Shown: positions 21,179 through 32,560 of the stretch, piece by piece
Layout: each line of letters starts with the position of its first letter
Numbering within the stretch: position 1 is the stretch's first letter
DNA from: Ypsolopha sequella
Lineage: Eukaryota > Arthropoda > Insecta > Lepidoptera > Ypsolophidae
Length of the DNA: 64,000 bases
Reading direction: 5' to 3'
Assembly (NCBI GenBank): GCA_934047225.1
Contig: OW203991.1
Coordinates: 9,176,001-9,240,000 of the forward strand
The notes under the pieces: model-generated
Seen by the model: the letters and a program-made list of their open reading frames with translations, nothing else
Database searches by the model: none
Told to the model about the DNA's origin: nothing
Translations under genes and position numbers: made by a program

Positions 21179-23044
21179 CCATTCGCTTTCCGCTTTCGCA
21201 AAATTTCGCATGTGTCGGAATTGCCGCCCTGGTGTTTGTTTTTCGAGTAGAGAAGCAGCACACTCGGTGCTTCATGACACGGTTCTGTGATTAATAGCAA
21301 AATTATGTAGACTGACACCCCATGTGTTCTTCACTCATTTCTACATGGAAGTGAAACAAGGGTGTTAGTCATTCTATAATAACAAGAATTTTGTCGGTTT
21401 ATGTTTTGTTTTGTTTACTTTTTGTTTCTTAAGAGAATTTTTGAATTTGAACAAAAAGTTATAAAAATTTGTGTGATCTCCTTCTATGATTCTGAAATCA
21501 TTATGGTGGAAAAACCGTTGATGTTTTGTTTTTCATTGACAATTTAACAATTACCTAGTTGTTTCATATATAATGCAGGTAGAAATTTTTTTTGTTGACT
21601 TTAAAACAAAAACACGAGCACCAAGAAAAGAGAACAGGGACGACACGATGACGGTCAACTTGAAATATTCGTAAAAAAAATAGGTTTAATAAAAAAAAAT
21701 GTTTGTCTAGTTAATAAAGTAATGATGAAGATGAAAAATTAAATATTTTTACCATTTTTATTACGAAGTATCATTTAAAAGTGCGATAAAGTTCTTAGTA
21801 CTGTTTTCATTTAAATTATTTGTTGTGTTTTCTGTAATTTGAGAAAATTTACCTTAAACGTAAATAAATGTAAATAAAACAGTAAATTAACTAATACTTC
21901 CGACATTTATAGAATTCTTACTTGGCAATTTTTTCGCTATAGTCGAAAAGCAAATAAAATATAAACAACCCGACCCAAAATACAACTAAGTCCACTAAAT
22001 CAGTGTAGAGCTCAGAAGTAGGTAAGTCCAAGTACCTAAGTACACTCCTAAAGCTAGCGTTAGCGTGTGACTTACAGCTTTGTGTTCAGCTAAGAATGTT
22101 GGTATTAATCATCCACTTAATTGCTCTCGGCTTTGTTTCTACTACAAACTATCTAGCTCTTGAGGAAAAGGTTTTTTACTTACTTCGAAGTAATAATTAG
22201 ATAAACAGTTTTTGAAACTATTGATTACCTTGTAAAAAGAGTGTTGCGCATCCAAAAATTAAAATAAATCACAAACCTTAAGCACAGTGCACACAGCAAC
22301 CCAAAACACATTACATTCGGGTGGCGTTTAAGCGCTATGCATATCAGCGGTTTGGCGCGATGACAAATTGTTGCATAAATCAGAGGACGCCCGCCCGCGG
22401 TCGCACCTGCATTGTACTGTGTGCACGCGGCGTAATGTTCAAAGTTTATTATAATAATTGTTGGTATGTTCTCCGGCAAAGCGTAAGGTAAGATTAAATG
22501 TGGGTGTTATCTTAGCCAAGAATTTTGCCTGATATAATTCATGTAGATCCATTATTTCTAAAATTATTGCAATAACTTCTACAAGCTCACAGCAACATAC
22601 TAAACTTTATCGCCTTTTGAAGTGAAAAATATCTTGTAAGACGGTTTAATAATTTGAAAAAAATCCCATGGTCTGTATAATTTAGGCATCTGAGTTACTA
22701 TAAAACGTTTAAAATTAAATATTATGTCAGATGTTTATTGAATAAGATAAAAACGAACAACGAATGCAGATATGTTAATACGGAAAAACTTCGACACATT
22801 TTTTTTCTTATAATTTTTTTTTCAAGATTTTAATGGATTTAAAATATAAATATATACTCAGCAATTTTCGGATATTAAATATTTTGCAAAATATTAAGAC
22901 CTTGTCAGCCTGTAATCCTCCACCTCGCTCTAAAAATGCAAATTTTGGGTATCTTATTTCTTTTACCAAAATAAAATCCTGATCCATAAAAAAATACAGT
23001 AGCTTGTCAAGAGTACTAACTGAAGGTTAACCGGAGTGACATTT
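21179..23044. other. No supported gene; one GC-rich patch
   Basis: Mostly AT-rich. A CpG-rich patch at about 22320-22440 (GGACGCCCGCCCGCGGTCGC) lies next to TGCATAAATC. An 84-codon minus-strand frame (22225-22479) overlaps it without recognisable domains. The patch could be unique regulatory DNA or a decayed GC-rich repeat. Confidence 0.4.
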
Positions 23045-23337
23045 GAAAAACCGGCCAAGTGCGAGTCGGACTCGCTCACGAAGGGCTCCGTACCATCTAT
23101 AAAAACGGCCAAAAAACATGTCTGTTGTATGGAAGCCCCCTTAAATATTTATTTTATTCTGTTTTTTTTTATTTTTTGTTATAGCGGCAATAGAAATACA
23201 TCATCTGTGAAAATTTCAACTGTCTAACTATTACGGTTCATGAGATACAGCCGGGTGACAGACGGACAGACAGACGGACAGTGGAGTCTTAGTAAAAGGG
23301 TCCCGTTGGTTACCCTTTGGGTACGAAACCCTAAAAA
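23045..23337 (+). repeat. Lepidopteran 'ACCGGCCAAGTGCGAGTC' repeat, short copy
   Basis: Begins AAAAACCGGCCAAGTGCGAG, then AGGGCTCCGTACC. It ends GACAGACGGACAGACAGACG, then TTGGGTACGAAACCCTAAAA. It is about 130 bp shorter than the 14.35-kb copy, mainly through loss of the AT-rich middle. Confidence 0.75.
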
Positions 23338-24995
23338 GTAGATCTGTATATGCGCAAAAAACTTTACATTACATTTAGTACGGGAGATCTTAAAATTTAA
23401 ATCGACAACTATCACTTTTTATTTTCCAATTAAATACCTACAATATGGCAATAAAGTCTTACCCGATTACTTTTTTTATTTTTGGATTATTTTCAAAATA
23501 ATAAAATTAAAACCTACGAAATAAATACAATTTCACGCATGGCCTCGCGACCTCAAAAAATTTTGCAATACGAAGTTCAACTTAGAGCAAGTTCAAGCTT
23601 AGAGCCACGGAGCCAATTTTATATATTGATGACTAGAGAAATTTTAACAAAAACCTAAAAGAATAAAGCAGTAAAAAGGATGCACAGGGATGTTACTGAC
23701 GTGTAAAGTTCGCGGCCATATCTAAGGACACAGAGACACCCGGTATTTTTTGAGAAATAGAAAAAAGTTTTTATTAGGCGCTACCACACATGCTGCGTTC
23801 TGCGGTCCTAACAATAGAACGCACGTTCTTGCGGCTTTTGTGCGTGATCCAAGCCATCGCAAAAATTACAGTGACCGCGAAACGAAGAACGTGGATCTGT
23901 GTGTTCGGTGCCTTAGTTTTCAAAAATATAAATTTCACAATTTTTTTTTCATAAATGATAAGTACACAGGAATTCAATACATAAACAATGAACAAAGGGG
24001 TTTTTGTTTGTGAAGTCCATGGAGATCTATTTCTCTGTCTGAAAATTTGCAGTGTGATTACAGTTGAGAAATAATCCAATAGTAACATCGTCTTCATTTT
24101 GATTATTTTTGGATTGTATATTCAAATGTAGCATATCTGTACTATGTAAAGTCTAATTCTACTTTAATAAAATATTAAAATTCCGCTTGAAACTAATCAC
24201 ACTGCAAACTTTTAGTGAAAGAGGAATTTTTGTATACTCAGCCCATGAGTTAATCGGACTAATATACAAATTAAAGAACTACCTCTTAAAGAACAAATCT
24301 AATAGGTTCTTTAAAAAAATGGAACCCAATAAAGGGTATGTCCAGTTATCAGTGCACTGCACTCGACAGATGACGTCACTCACAAATTGGTGGAAAATCG
24401 CCTGACAGATAGTTTCCGAGTTCCACCGACGCGTATATTAATAAATGTTCAACTGATAGTAGCTCTGGACATTAAAAGTGTCTTTCAGTATATTTATGAC
24501 TGAAACATGCTGGTTTATGACTGTTTAAAGACCTGATATAAATTTCACAATGTTATAAAATCAATTTCTGATTTATTACTTGTATAAATTGTTTGCTTTT
24601 CAATGTTATTTTATGATGTTGTTGTTTCAGATGTTTTAATGACATTTTTATTTCAAAACTAGCTTTTGCCTGTGATCTCGATTACGATGAATAAAGATTG
24701 AAGGAAGCACACATCGTAGCTTGACCCTTGCTTGTTACGGGTTTCTATGAAACTCTAGGCCAAGAAGTAACATTGGCTCTTGATATGAATATTTTAAATT
24801 GGTGTACCTAGATTAAAATAGAACATGCAGAGAGGATGAATGAAAGTAGAGTGACGGAAGAAATGGTTGGTGCGTTAGTTGAAGGTAGAGCTCGAAAGGC
24901 CGCCCTTAAAGGACGTGTGCTGACAAAATTGGCGACATATTAAACATATTATGATTAATACTTCCGATTGTCGGCACTTGGTGAAACTTGGATAA
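23338..24995. other. No recognised element; unassigned overlapping frames
   Basis: Opposed open frames at 23750-24013 (+) and 23774-24097 (-) cover a stretch of balanced composition (GCTGCGTTCTGCGGTCC to GAACGTGGATCTGTGTG). I recognise no domain on either strand and see no reliable splice context. The remainder is AT-rich. Confidence 0.4.
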
Positions 24996-24996
24996 C

Positions 24997-25131
24997 AACA
25001 TGATGTATAGATGCACGGAATAACTTCCAAGTAGTTCAACCAAACCCTTGATGATGGTGTGAAACCGAAACCGGTTGTGTTAAATTAGTTTTTATGTGAA
25101 ACGAGTGCAAGTGCATCTATACATCATGTTG
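24997..25131. repeat. Inverted repeat, 21-bp perfect arms
   Basis: CAACATGATGTATAGATGCAC at the left and its exact complement at 25111-25131 flank about 95 bp containing GAAACCGAAACCGGTTGTGT. Likely a small MITE-type unit. Confidence 0.65.
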
Positions 25132-25266
25132 AACTATTAAACGATATAATTGAAGGGTAATGGCAAAAGTACCCGGATAGAAGAACTTGTATGACTAATT
25201 GATGGACGTGGAAAAGACGAAAGAGGTGTGTCAGGATCGTAGCAGATGGAAATATGTAGTCTCTGC

Positions 25267-25496
25267 CATGGACGTAGCCAGGGGAGAGTTTGGAGGTTCA
25301 AACCCCCCCCCCGAAAACCTTTGACTTGCTTTGACATTTTCTGGGTCAAGTGCCACTTCTGCTAGCAGCTGCTAGAAGCGTTTTGCGTTCACAAAAAAAA
25401 AATTACAAACAAAATGAATATTAATTTTATTTCATGCACTTTTTGTCGTTTTATTTTCTTGAACCCATCCGAAACTAAAACCTAGCTACGCCCATG
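25267..25496. mobile_element. MITE inserted in a LINE tail
   Basis: CATGGACGTAGCCAGG at the left edge faces CCTAGCTACGCCCATG at the right edge. The 230-bp interior has a 12-C run near 25302 and an A-run. Flanks CTCTGC and TTCTGC may be a 6-bp target duplication with one mismatch. The uninterrupted LINE sequence at 45.48 kb supports the insertion. Confidence 0.7.
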
Positions 25497-25534
25497 TTCT
25501 GCTTACCTCTCTGGGAGACAGGCGTGAGTATGTA

Positions 25535-25815
25535 CAACGTGTAACAGAAAGGTGTAACCATATTTGATGAGCTTATTCAGTTAATGGAATAGAACAACTT
25601 TTACTATGGTGCCAAACCTGAAATCTCGAAATAAAAATCTGCCCTTCTATACATTTCGGCGGCAGTCCATTTTTCTATGAAACAGCAAAATTTTTTTTCG
25701 AGATACAGATTTTGTTCCATAGAAAAAGTTGGTCTACAGTGTACGTAGTAGTAGACTCTACACCATTGACTGAATAAGGTCTTCAAATATGGTTACACCT
25801 TTCCGTTACACGTTG
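25535..25815. mobile_element. Palindromic element in the LINE's TATG tail, TA-flanked
   Basis: The edges are CAACGTGTAACAGAAAGGTG and CACCTTTCCGTTACACGTTG, with TA on each side (25533-25534 and 25816-25817). Arms of about 130 bp share ACCATATTTGA, CTTATTCAGT, AACTTTTACTATGG-like and CTCGAAA-type blocks around a short centre. It is inserted into the LINE's TATG tail. A half copy lies at 228-365. Confidence 0.75.
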
Positions 25816-25840
25816 TATATGTATGTATGTATGTATGTTA

Positions 25841-26336
25841 ATTAGAATACATTCATTAGTTGAGAAGTCTTGGTGTCACAAATACGCTTTTTTCAGGTAT
25901 TAATCAGTCTGATCGGTTAAGGGGGTGGAGCTTCCCCGATTGGGGTAAACTGAGATACAACCCAACCATTGATTACGTCAAATACACCTGAGGCATCCTG
26001 GAAATTTAGATTATAGATACAATTAACTGACAAATCGTTTCACTTCAACTAATGGTAGGCTTTGGCCGTGGCTTGTCATCACCCTTATGACAAAATCATT
26101 CAACCAACTATCTAATTGTGCGTTTTGGCATGACGAGATGAGAAGCAGTAATGGAAGTGGTAACAGACAGTTACACAGTATCGGCCATTCATCTGTCACC
26201 GACTTTTATAGATTTTTGGGTAGTCCCTCGACAAACTGATTAACACCTCGTCTGCTTTTTATTTCTTCGTAAATGTTTGTTAAATCCCTACTTCTGCCAC
26301 TAATTTTTATTTACCTTTGGTTTTTGAATTATATAA
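25841..26336. other. No recognisable feature
   Basis: Mixed-composition DNA without an open frame of note or a repeat that I could match. Confidence 0.45.
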
Positions 26337-26632
26337 TTTATTTTTGTTGTATATATAGTGTATGTATTTATCGTATTATATGTATTTGTGTGTACAATGT
26401 TATACTTGTATATTTATTTTAGGTATTTGTTATCCATTTAATTATTATTATTTATTTTGTGCACCACCTTCGCGTTATTTTTTCCAACAATTAATTTCTA
26501 CCCAAAGGTTATCTGGAAGAAATCGCTATAAGTGATAAGGCCGCCAATTGTTACCTTCTTTCAGAAGTTTGTTCTTTTACCTTATTCATTTATTTTGGTG
26601 TACAATAAAGAGTATTTGTCTTGTCTTGTCTT
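26337..26632 (+). mobile_element. LINE 3' tail ending in a CTTGT tandem
   Basis: Order: T/A-rich stretch, TTGTGCACCACCTTCGCG, ATTTCTACCCAAAGGTTATC, TGGAAGAAATCGC, AAGTGATAAGGCCGCCAATT, GTGTACAATAAAGAGTATTT, then a TTGTC tandem. The copy at 30567-30862 has the same order. No coding part remains. Confidence 0.7.
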
Positions 26633-26733
26633 CTCTTTTACTCTCCCTTCTTTCTGGGCGGGCGCGTTTTATCCTAGGTCTCATAAACGCTTTCTATCAG
26701 ACTCGGTAGTAGCCAAGTGGAAGATATATTCAT

Positions 26734-27048
26734 AAAAAATTGTTTTATCTACTCCCATACTGCAATAATTGCAACATCGAAAGCAGTTTTATAAGTACTT
26801 ACATTGTTTATTCGATGTTATAATTTTTACACATAACACCGCAATTCTGCGCTGCGATGGGCCCAATTTATTATTACATCGTTAGAGAGGCAATCAACGA
26901 GAGACGAGAAATAAGTCCCGACCGCACCTCTTCTTAAGCCACACCCCCTTTAACCAGATTGGCCTATAAGGCAGCATTACCGGGACGACGCACCCAAGGT
27001 TCATGAAAGAGTGTTCTTCTTCTCATTTTGCGTGAAATTGTGAGATGA
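26734..27048 (-). repeat. Dispersed repeat family B, copy 3 (inverted)
   Basis: On the minus strand it follows the 1299 and 15529 copies: starts near ACACTCTTTCATG, with AAGCCACACCCCCTTT facing the GGCATGGCTT block, and ends GGGAGTAGAT. It lies about 100 bp after the preceding LINE tail. Confidence 0.65.
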
Positions 27049-27175
27049 AAATATTGTAAATAAAGACGATATTTTTGATGACCGTCAAATGGTCATTGAT
27101 AAAGTATTGTTTGCAACTGAACATAATTAGATATTCCGATACTTGTCCAAAATTATTACGAAATTCACTTCTTGT

Positions 27176-27800
27176 GTTAAGCTATGGTTTCGTCTGATAG
27201 CGGTGGCGACATTTAGCGGACGCAATATGATGGCCGTAAAAAGAAAACGTGGAATGTTCAAGACTGACGGCCGTGTTCTTACGGAAAAAAACAGACCAAA
27301 AATTACGTGTCAACGGTAGCAAATAGACGACCTTGATTAAGCGTTACTCGTATATTCGGAAGATAAGCAATCATCATAAGACGAAAATAATCGTATGGAG
27401 GGAAGAGATTTATAAAAAGTCCGTAGTAACGATTTAACGTAACGTATACGTATTTGCTTTTTAAATTTTAGTGCGTCGCTTTATTGATTTACATTTAAAT
27501 AATATATCATGAACCCGCACAAAATCTGTTAAGATTTCGTCTTCTTCGCTGCTTTTGTTGACATTAATTTTACAATAAATAGTACACCGCTATTGAAAAA
27601 AACGTTCGAGATTCTTCAACACCGTTAAGAACGGCCGTCATGCAAATGGCGGCACCGCTACTGACGTTACGGTGTCAAACAACGCTCTCTAAGAAACCAC
27701 CGCCATCTTGTTTTCATATCCATCGTTTCAGTGACGTCATTCGACGCTATTAGCAACCGCTAAATGTCGCCACCGCTTTTGGAGGAAACCAGAGCTTTAC
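27176..27800. mobile_element. ~625-bp element with ~45-bp inverted termini
   Basis: GTTAAGCTATGGTTTCGTCT at the left and GGAGGAAACCAGAGCTTTAC at the right are diverged complements. The match continues through AGCGGTGGCGACATTTAGCG and its complement. The interior is CpG-richer than the flanks and non-coding. MITE-like; no clear flanking duplication. Confidence 0.75.
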
Positions 27801-28545
27801 GTAAAAAAGCACTAGTGTCCCAGTGTCTTAAACTATGTTACAGTTGCACAAAATTCTATTGTCTATTTTGATTACGTAAATGGACAGAACACTAACAAGA
27901 TAAAGCACCAGTTTATCACACCTTATTATAGTGACCATAGCACCGCGAACTAATTATCAGCTGCACTCACACCCTTAACCTTACCCCACACATTCTCACA
28001 CACCCATACATGCTATCACACACCCTCGCGTCGCGTCGGTCGGTTCTGCAGCGCGCGTTGATTTATGTCGCGATTTGTCCCGGGGCAAAGCCAGACACTC
28101 ACATTTATGTACATAGTACTACACTATTGCACTCTTACATAAATACTCGTATGTACTAAGTGAAGCACTTTTTTAGGGTTCCTTACCCGAAGGGTGCCAA
28201 ACTGGGCCCATGTTAATAGGTTTCGAATTATAATTTCGTAGGTAATAGGTAATTAGATTACGTTACGTTACGGATTACAGGAAAAATATAGCGGTTAACC
28301 TCTCGGCTCGATTTAGTTCCAATTGGAAAGGGTAGGGTAAGTTGCTATAAAAATAATATTTATTAAAGTATGTATACAGTAATATTGGGTTTCGTAGAAA
28401 GCTAGAAAAACAAACATTAAAAAAAAATAAAAAAAATTGCTATGGGTAGTATTTGTTGACCCTATTTTTTCGCCCATCTTATTTTTTTTCAATTTATTGA
28501 TTTATATATATATATATAATTATTTTTCTTTATATTTTTCTACAA
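27801..28545. other. No gene; GC-rich patch and repeat fragment
   Basis: A CpG-rich patch (28020-28085, CGCGTCGCGTCGGTCGGTTC) follows a CA-rich stretch. At 28173-28215 TTAGGGTTCCTTACCCGAAG matches one end of the AGGGTTCCGTA repeat in minus orientation. A (TA)n run lies near 28504-28520. Confidence 0.45.
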
Positions 28546-28590
28546 GTTTCATCCATGAGTTTTTCGGAATTTATGTGCGTAAGTATGAAA
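28546..28590 (+). repeat. SINE body fragment
   Basis: ATCCATGAGTTTTTCGGAAT followed by TTATGTGCGTA corresponds to CAATGAGTTTTTCAGAATTC and ATGTGCATA in the tRNA-derived SINE at 36.1 kb. Only about 45 bp survive. Confidence 0.45.
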
Positions 28591-28700
28591 TACAATGAGG
28601 GTCGTGAAAATTTGTTTAAAAAGTGTTAAATCAAGTAACTTTTTCATACTATTTTTCTCTATCATACAATCAAATAAAATATACACATTAAAAACAATGA

Positions 28701-28948
28701 ACAATATATTTCGGAGACATATTTCGGCCCACTTTGAGGCCGGCATCGGTCCAACGAATGACACATGATACAGATGATAGAATTTGTATAGTAATGAGAT
28801 GGCATAAATACATTTTATGACCGAATTTGTAAATATTTATACATAAAAAAAATATTTATGTCATGTCATTACTGTACAAATTCTGTCATCTGTATCATCT
28901 GTCATTCAATGGACCCAAAATGGGCCGATAATGGTCTCCGAAATATCT
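28701..28948. repeat. Foldback (MITE-like) element, ~100-bp arms
   Basis: ATATATTTCGGAGAC at the left and GTCTCCGAAATAT at the right begin diverged inverted arms. They share GATACAGATGA, GAATTTGTA and TAATGA-type blocks. One arm has GGCCGGCATCGGTCCAACGA, a variant of a common lepidopteran terminus. A related half (GATATATTTCGGGCCATTCA) lies at 50617-50660. Confidence 0.75.
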
Positions 28949-29430
28949 TTTTTAATATTATCTATATTTAATTTATTTTAATGAAAAGGTATTTTTTTAT
29001 TTATTTATTTATTTACACACATACAGATGCACAAACATATTTCAAATATACACCACTTAAACCCTTAGGGGTTTGTTTGCGGAGCTATTACAATTTACCA
29101 TATAGTGGTAGTAGTTATAGCCCAATCTACATATTTATTTTTCTATCATTAAAGTTTACAAAGATTTCATAATGATTATGTCTTCGGGAATTTGAATTTT
29201 CTATTTTAGTTTGGTTCTCATTTTAGTAACGTTTTAAGTCGTAAAACAAAAATTCAGTTCTGAAGCCTACAAAGCTGAGGCTGTGTAGATACACACAAGT
29301 AAAATTTTAACTAATATTGACTTTGTAAACTGCTTTCGTTGATCTTTCATTATAGAAGCTTAGGGACAAAACCTGCTTAATTTTCTTGTTAGTTTAAATT
29401 TTGTTACGAATATCCTGCATATTATGGGCC
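28949..29430. other. No recognisable feature
   Basis: AT-rich DNA with a TTTA tandem near 28995. The open frame there is low-complexity. Confidence 0.5.
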
Positions 29431-29652
29431 AGTTTTTTTTTATTATATATATATTTTTTTTTTTGTGTACTTTTTATAATTTAAATCAATTTTTGTAAAT
29501 TCTTAAAATTTTTGAAATTGTTTTCTAAAACCAAAGCTGCGGACTGAAGGAGCGGAGTCTTCTGATACAGGTATTTTTACTTAAAAGAAGGTTCCAGCTG
29601 CAATTGTAATTATAAAAATATTTGGTTATCACAATAAACATTTTTTTTTTGT
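29431..29652 (+). mobile_element. LINE 3' UTR, same family as 19.3-19.68 kb
   Basis: GGAGCGGAGTCTTCTGATAC followed by TTAAAAGAAGGTTCCAGCTG and ACAATAAACATTTTTT matches the UTR order of the LINE ending at 19676. No coding part is present. Confidence 0.6.
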
Positions 29653-29810
29653 GTTTCACTCAGTTTACACCATTCTATACAATTTCTTTAAGCGTCCAAA
29701 ATTGCTGGCCCTGGAAAATACGGCAGCAGTTTTGGATTGTGAATCTGTTGGAAAATGTCAAAGTTATAAGGATTTGAAAAAAATATATGTTAATTGAGAT
29801 AATATCCTTG

Positions 29811-29890
29811 GCAGCGATGCAGCGCAGCGTCGCGGTCCCACGTCCGACCGGCGCCCGGCTCGACGCAGACTGACTTCACGCAGCGAAACA
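29811..29890. other. CpG-rich island in AT-rich DNA
   Basis: GCAGCGTCGCGGTCCCACGT and CCGGCGCCCGGCTCGACGCA form a sharp GC peak of about 80 bp with no reading frame or repeat match. It abuts family C copy 2. Confidence 0.5.
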
Positions 29891-29897
29891 TTTGGTT

Positions 29898-30235
29898 GGA
29901 GGGTTTTTAGCTAATACTGAAATATTTTCTAGGGAAAAAAATATTGAATTTAGGTGACATACCTTCGTATTTTAATCACCTATTTTATGAAAAAAAAATC
30001 AAGTTGATCTCTTAACCGCGTTCTTCAAGCGAACGTTTGAAAAACAAAAAAAAGGGGGGTGCAAAACATTTTTTTTTGACAAAAGTATAAATCTTAGTAC
30101 ATTGTTTATACGTAACATCCCTTGAGAAAAGATTAATAAACCAAATATATTTTTTTCAATGCAAGGAGAGTCCGAATTTCTTCAAACGAATCCTAGATAG
30201 CCTGGAGTTGGTCATGCTCTAGGCTCAGGTACAGT
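29898..30235 (-). repeat. Dispersed repeat family C, copy 2 (inverted)
   Basis: Minus-strand match to 19765-20160 and 44113-44600: CTGAGCCTAGAGCATGA, GATTCGTTTGAAGAAATTCG, AAATATATTTGGT and TTTCAAACGTTCG. It lacks the distal half (the CACCAATTTGTTGTTT part and beyond). Confidence 0.7.
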
Positions 30236-30566
30236 CTTAAGAAAGCCTATACACACAAGCAATGCTTCTTCGTATTTTCCTAGACTGTACTTGCAGTCGC
30301 TGCCTGAACTGCAGAGTGCATATATCTACTAACTATAGTTATGTATGTCGGACACAATAAAACATGTGTAAAGTACGTGACGGTCTTACTATGGAGTTCC
30401 ACCATTATTTACAGTGGAATCACTGTGAGGATTACAATCTAAGTGCTTTTATATTGTTTACGAAATTTATTGTTGGGAAGTAGGGTTTGCCGTCGATTGA
30501 AATATAGTGTTGGTGGGAACTGTGTGTTTACAGACAGCATATTTTGAAACTTTATAAAACATTATA
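30236..30566. other. No recognisable feature
   Basis: No open frame or matched repeat. Confidence 0.45.
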
Positions 30567-30862
30567 TTTATTTTTGTATTTTTAATATATCTACAGATAT
30601 TAATATATATGTTTAGTTATATATAATATTATATTAGTTTATTCTTTATTTCTAAGTATTTAAGTATTATATGGTATCGTACTGTTATTTCTTTTGCATA
30701 CACCGCCTTCACGATATCTCTTTTTGACATAATTTCCACCCAACGGTTGCCTGGAAGAAATTGCTTTAAGCGATAAGACCGCCAATTGTTTGTTACCTTG
30801 TAACTATTTTATCCTGTAAGTTTTTTTTTCTTTTAAAGAGTATTTGTCTTGTCTTGTCTTAC
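30567..30862 (+). mobile_element. LINE 3' tail ending in a CTTGT tandem, second copy
   Basis: Same order as 26337-26632: CATACACCGCCTTCACG, ATTTCCACCCAACGGTTGCC, TGGAAGAAATTGC, AAGCGATAAGACCGCCAATT, AAGAGTATTTGTCTTGTCTT. The ACAATAAAG signal of the other copy is degraded here. Confidence 0.7.
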
Positions 30863-32095
30863 TCCACTGATCATAATGGACAGCTTTCCTAAAGAAACAA
30901 ACCTGCGCAAAAAGAAAAACAAAGTTTACGTGCACATACAAACTTTTCACTAGGTTCTTATAATTAGTATGGAATGGAAAACAATTAGCTTAGATTAAAT
31001 TATTTTAAGGTGTGTTAATTCGAAAACCATTTCAAGATTTAGGTTTAATAAGCCGTACTTTCGAACTTGTGGTCTAAAAAACCCCATAATGATTAATATT
31101 TTTACGAAAAAGCTGGAACTTTCATTTGCCTGCGTGTGCCGTCACTTGATAAATGGCTGTTTAGAAATGTGTGCTTTGTTATCAAGATAAATTTATAATA
31201 ATTTGCTTCCGACTGATATAACAGCTGGATGAGAGATGAGTAGACAGACAGACACAGACCACTTTTTTTATAAGCAATCACACATCACAATCAGTATAAT
31301 ATCTAAAATTCGGTGACATCATTACCGACAATTCTTTAAAAAGTCATAAAAAAATAATGGTTAATTTATATACCAATATAATGAAATCTATGCCCTAAGA
31401 TGGTGAATATGAAAAAAAAATCTTTTAGAAATTAAGCTGTGGGAATTGTAGTAACTTTCACCCGTAAGTTTCTTTGAATATTCAGTATGATTAGTAGACT
31501 ATGTGGTATAATTTAAAGATACCTGTCCATCAACAGACGTTAAATACGTTACTGTAAATAGAATACCACTTCTTAGAATAATTCGAAACGATTTTCGATT
31601 CTGACAAAGCAAAACAGTAGATTTCCTGTGTACATAATGTTCTTATCTCAAATTGAATTACTTTACAGATGAGCTACATTTGTAAGCTCATATCATTAAG
31701 CTAACAAGATACCTAGCTAACGTCGTCATGTATTAGTATAGGGATAGGCATGGGACGATATATTTGGGTTTTACCCGAGTAAGAGGGTAAGAACTCCGTT
31801 TTTATGTTGGAAGATTTTTATTTTCAGGTGGAAATTTCAATACGCCAATATTTAATACAAGAAATAACTTACATGCGTTTTAATGTTAGTTAAATAATTT
31901 AAAGAAAGTGCCAAATTTTTCAAAACATTTATTCTGAATTACCTAATTCAGTTTTTAAAATATTGTTAAACTACAAATAAAATGAAAAATTCCACATTCC
32001 TATATACAGGCTGTTAAGATTATACAAATAAATACAAATACAAAATTATTTATTGGATCAAAAATCTTGACTCAAAAATATCAATGTTAAGGCTA
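30863..32095. other. No recognised element
   Basis: AT-rich, without supported genes. ACAGGCTGTTAAGATT at 32006 may be the outer edge of the palindromic element that follows, displaced by an extra ~80 bp. Confidence 0.4.
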
Positions 32096-32330
32096 AAAAT
32101 TGCGGAAGCCAAAACTGGCGATAGTATACGTCCATACGAACAACTTTCTCGAAAAAAAATTGCAAATTCGAGATAAAGATCTGTTGTTTCATACATTTTG
32201 ATCGGGCAGCTATTGTAAATTTTCTATGGAACAGCGGATGTTTTCTTGCGATTCGAGGGTTGGTTCCATAGTAAAAGTTGGTCGTATGGACGAGTACTAT
32301 CGCCAGTTTCCGGCACCTGCAACTTCATCT
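32096..32330. repeat. Palindromic 'GATAGT' family element
   Basis: The left arm has TTGCGGAAGCCAAAACTGGC, GATAGTATACGTCCATACGA and ACAACTTT. The right arm has AAAAGTTGGTCGTATGGACG, AGTACTATCGCCAGTTTCCG and ACCTGCAA. The centre carries CATACATTTTGATCGGGCAG. Three overlapping plus-strand frames here are by-products. Confidence 0.75.
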
Positions 32331-32479
32331 TACCAGCCAGTATACAAGACAAGGGTTTTACCGCCTCTGTTGCCAAATGGTGGAACGCTCACCTGCCTTA
32401 CAATCCCCACGACAGTTTGCGTGTCTAGAATTTTTTTGTTTGAAATACGGCCATAGGGTTCACCGCACCAATCACGTTT

Positions 32480-32560
32480 GAGAGGTTAATAATCGTCGGT
32501 GTAAAGCGGGTGTACCAATTGTGGACTGTGACTTGCATTTCACAGTAAGCACCTGGGAAC
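32480..32560 (+). repeat. SINE 3'-body fragment
   Basis: TTAATAATCGTCGGTGTAAA followed by GCGGGTGTACCAATTGTGG parallels TAATAATCGTTGGTGAAACG and CGGGTGTGCTAAGGGTTTG in the SINE at 36.1 kb. A decayed fragment. Confidence 0.45.

Larger units (their letters stand above)
25170..25840 (+). mobile_element. LINE tail interrupted by two DNA elements
   Basis: The LINE tail reads GTACCCGGATAGAAGAACTT, then GAAAGAGGTGTGTCAGGATC, AGCAGATGGAAATATGTAGT and TCTGCC, and resumes after an insertion with TTACCTCTCTGGGAGACAGG and GTGAGTATG. It is interrupted again and ends in a TATG tandem (25818-25839). The uninterrupted order is seen in reverse at 45428-45605, which confirms the two insertions. A decayed partial copy is at 54904-54965. 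Confidence 0.75.

Noticed and set aside
23750..24097. Overlapping frames with basic composition as a host exon
   Set aside because: Frames on both strands are equally open, with no domain and no convincing splice sites.
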